In this document: positions 62,811 through 64,000 of the stretch, piece by piece
How the letters are laid out: every line of letters begins with the position of its first letter
Numbering within the stretch: the stretch's first letter is position 1
Origin: Bacillus sp. DTU_2020_1000418_1_SI_GHA_SEK_038
GTDB taxonomy: Bacteria > Bacillota > Bacilli > Bacillales > Cytobacillaceae
DNA: 64,000 nucleotides
Direction of reading: 5' to 3'
Assembly: GCF_032341175.1 (NCBI RefSeq)
Contig: NZ_CP135435.1
Location: 4,278,001 to 4,342,000, forward strand
Program-made: the position numbers and the translations under genes
The notes under the pieces: generated by a model
What the model saw: only the letters and a program-made list of their open reading frames with translations
What the model was told of the DNA's origin: nothing
Database searches by the model: none

Positions 62811-64000
62811 TTGGAAAGAGTAGTTGGAACTGTTGTTAGAGGCCTTCGTTGCCCGATCATTAATCAAGGAGACAATATTGAAGAAATTGTTGTTGATAGT
62901 GTGCTAAAGGCTGCGGAGGTTGAAGGCTTTAACATTCAAGATAAAGATATCGTGACGATTACAGAGTCGATCGTTGCCCGCGCTCAAGGGAATTATGCGA
63001 CAATCGATCATATTGCACAGGATGTAAGTTCAAAATTTGGTAACGAAACTGTTGGAGTCATCTTCCCGATTTTAAGCCGTAATCGCTTTGCTATATGTCT
63101 TCGCGGGATTGCAAAAGGGGCGGCAAAGAAAGTTGTATTAATGCTTAGCTATCCGTCTGATGAAGTAGGCAATCACTTAGTTGATATTGATTTACTTGAT
63201 GAAAAGGGCGTTAATCCATGGACAGATGTTTTAACCGAGAACCAATTCCGTGACCTTTTTGGCTATAATAAGCATACTTTTACTGGTGTTGATTATATTG
63301 ATTACTATAAATCGTTAGTGGAAGAATACGGAGTTGAATGTGAAGTCATCTTCTCTAATAACCCGAAAACGATTTTAGAATACACAAAAAATGTTCTGAC
63401 TTGTGATATCCATACAAGATTTAGAACGAAGAGAATCTTAAAAGCGAATGGCGGAGAAAAAATCTACAGCCTTGATAATATTTTGGCGGAATCTATTAAT
63501 GGAGCTGGATTCAATGAAGAGTATGGTCTTCTTGGATCCAATAAGGCAACAGAAGACAGCGTGAAGCTTTTCCCACGTAATTGCCAGCCAGTCGTTGATA
63601 AAATCCAGCAAATGCTCAAAGACAAGACAGGAAAAGTTGTTGAAGTGATGGTATACGGAGATGGTGCTTTCAAAGATCCTGTTGGTAAGATTTGGGAGCT
63701 TGCGGATCCAGTTGTTTCACCTGCATACACATCCGGTCTTGATGGAACTCCTAATGAAGTAAAGCTAAAGTATCTTGCTGATAACAACTTTGCTGATTTA
63801 AAAGGGGAAGAGCTTAAAAAGGCAATCTCCGAATTCATTAATAACAAAGAATCTGACCTTGTAGGATCAATGGAATCTCAAGGAACGACCCCAAGAAAAT
63901 TGTCTGACCTGATTGGCTCACTATCTGATCTAACTTCAGGCAGCGGGGATAAGGGAACACCGATTGTCTTTATCCAAGGGTATTTTGATAACTATACAAA
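62811..64000 (+). CDS. CofE-like ligase (coenzyme F420-0:L-glutamate ligase family), 3' end cut
   Basis: 396 codons are open to the window edge with no stop. The sequence begins MERVVGTVVRGLRCPIINQGD and continues DIVTITESIVARAQGNYATIDHIAQDV, the pattern of the roughly 400-residue F420_ligase-domain proteins of Firmicutes. CofE adds glutamate to F420, but most Bacillaceae do not make F420, so this branch may amidate another substrate. TTG 62811 follows AAGGAG by 8 bases. The divergent LysR gene lies 118 bp upstream. Confidence 0.82.
   Translation, partial: MERVVGTVVRGLRCPIINQGDNIEEIVVDSVLKAAEVEGFNIQDKDIVTITESIVARAQGNYATIDHIAQDVSSKFGNETVGVIFPILSRNRFAICLRGIAKGAAKKVVLMLSYPSDEVGNHLVDIDLLDEKGVNPWTDVLTENQFRDLFGYNKHTFTGVDYIDYYKSLVEEYGVECEVIFSNNPKTILEYTKNVLTCDIHTRFRTKRILKANGGEKIYSLDNILAESINGAGFNEEYGLLGSNKATEDSVKLFPRNCQPVVDKIQQMLKDKTGKVVEVMVYGDGAFKDPVGKIWELADPVVSPAYTSGLDGTPNEVKLKYLADNNFADLKGEELKKAISEFINNKESDLVGSMESQGTTPRKLSDLIGSLSDLTSGSGDKGTPIVFIQGYFDNYT

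Noticed and set aside
63464..63847. 127-codon minus-strand frame
   Set aside because: It is antisense to the CofE-like gene, which explains the openness by codon bias.

Overview
The window reads as chromosomal DNA of a low-GC, endospore-forming Bacillaceae (Bacillus in the broad sense). Reasons: Shine-Dalgarno sites of the AAGGAGG type before almost every gene, several TTG and GTG starts, lysine, glycine and ZTP riboswitches with rho-independent terminators, cre-like sites together with an HprK-like kinase, a sporulation-kinase-like PAS histidine kinase, and a nupNOPQ/deoD nucleoside module. I call about 51 protein genes. Two are cut by the window: an AtoE-type transporter at the left edge and a CofE-like ligase at the right edge. 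I saw no tRNA, rRNA, CRISPR array, transposase or phage gene.

Layout. 1-8.9 kb: AtoE-like and YjiH-like membrane proteins, a proline/glycine-repeat protein, a double P-loop ATPase, the YbaK deacylase, a GH13 alpha-glucosidase, a PAS-PAS histidine kinase and a thioesterase. 9.2-12.5 kb: two near-identical POT peptide transporters in tandem. 12.9-18.2 kb: a tripartite tricarboxylate transporter operon (prpF-like, tctC, tctB, tctA) with a divergent LysR gene. 18.3-23.5 kb: an ornithine-cyclodeaminase-family gene, a polar amino acid ABC transporter, and dapA behind a lysine riboswitch. 23.5-33.2 kb: a TPR-GGDEF protein, an NCS2 permease, nupQPON, a Crp/Fnr-type regulator and deoD. 33.3-36.1 kb: a GNAT gene and an actin-like ParM/ParR-like pair with a centromere-like GTAWAC array. 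36.2-43 kb: YciI, MsrAB, two MFS carriers and an MMPL exporter. 43-48 kb: a 52-bp tandem repeat array, a divergent HprK paralog and a SNF2 helicase. 48.1-56 kb: a VOC protein, a two-subunit N,N-dimethylformamidase, a divergent sigma-54 activator and a SET-domain protein. 56-59.2 kb: LysR, hutG and gltS. 59.4-64 kb: YjdM, serA behind ZTP and glycine riboswitches, LysR and the CofE-like ligase.

How the parts work together. Purine nucleosides would enter through NupNOPQ, be cleaved by DeoD, and free bases be taken up by the NCS2 carrier. A perfect TGTGA-N6-TCACA box between the Crp/Fnr-type gene and deoD suggests local control. The DMFase genes carry a sigma-54 promoter and face a regulator that fuses an amide/amino-acid-binding-protein fold to a sigma-54 AAA+ domain; this looks like a self-contained amide-sensing and amide-hydrolysing unit. 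serA sits downstream of two different riboswitches, which would couple serine synthesis to one-carbon status (ZTP) and glycine.

The least ordinary items are the ZTP-glycine riboswitch pair before serA, the orphan ParM/ParR/centromere cassette, the DMFase-sigma-54 module, two copies of a long structured intergenic repeat (one in the dapA leader), 52-bp hairpin repeats in two places, and an MMPL gene that seems to start at ATT. All calls were made by reading the sequence; no database search was run.
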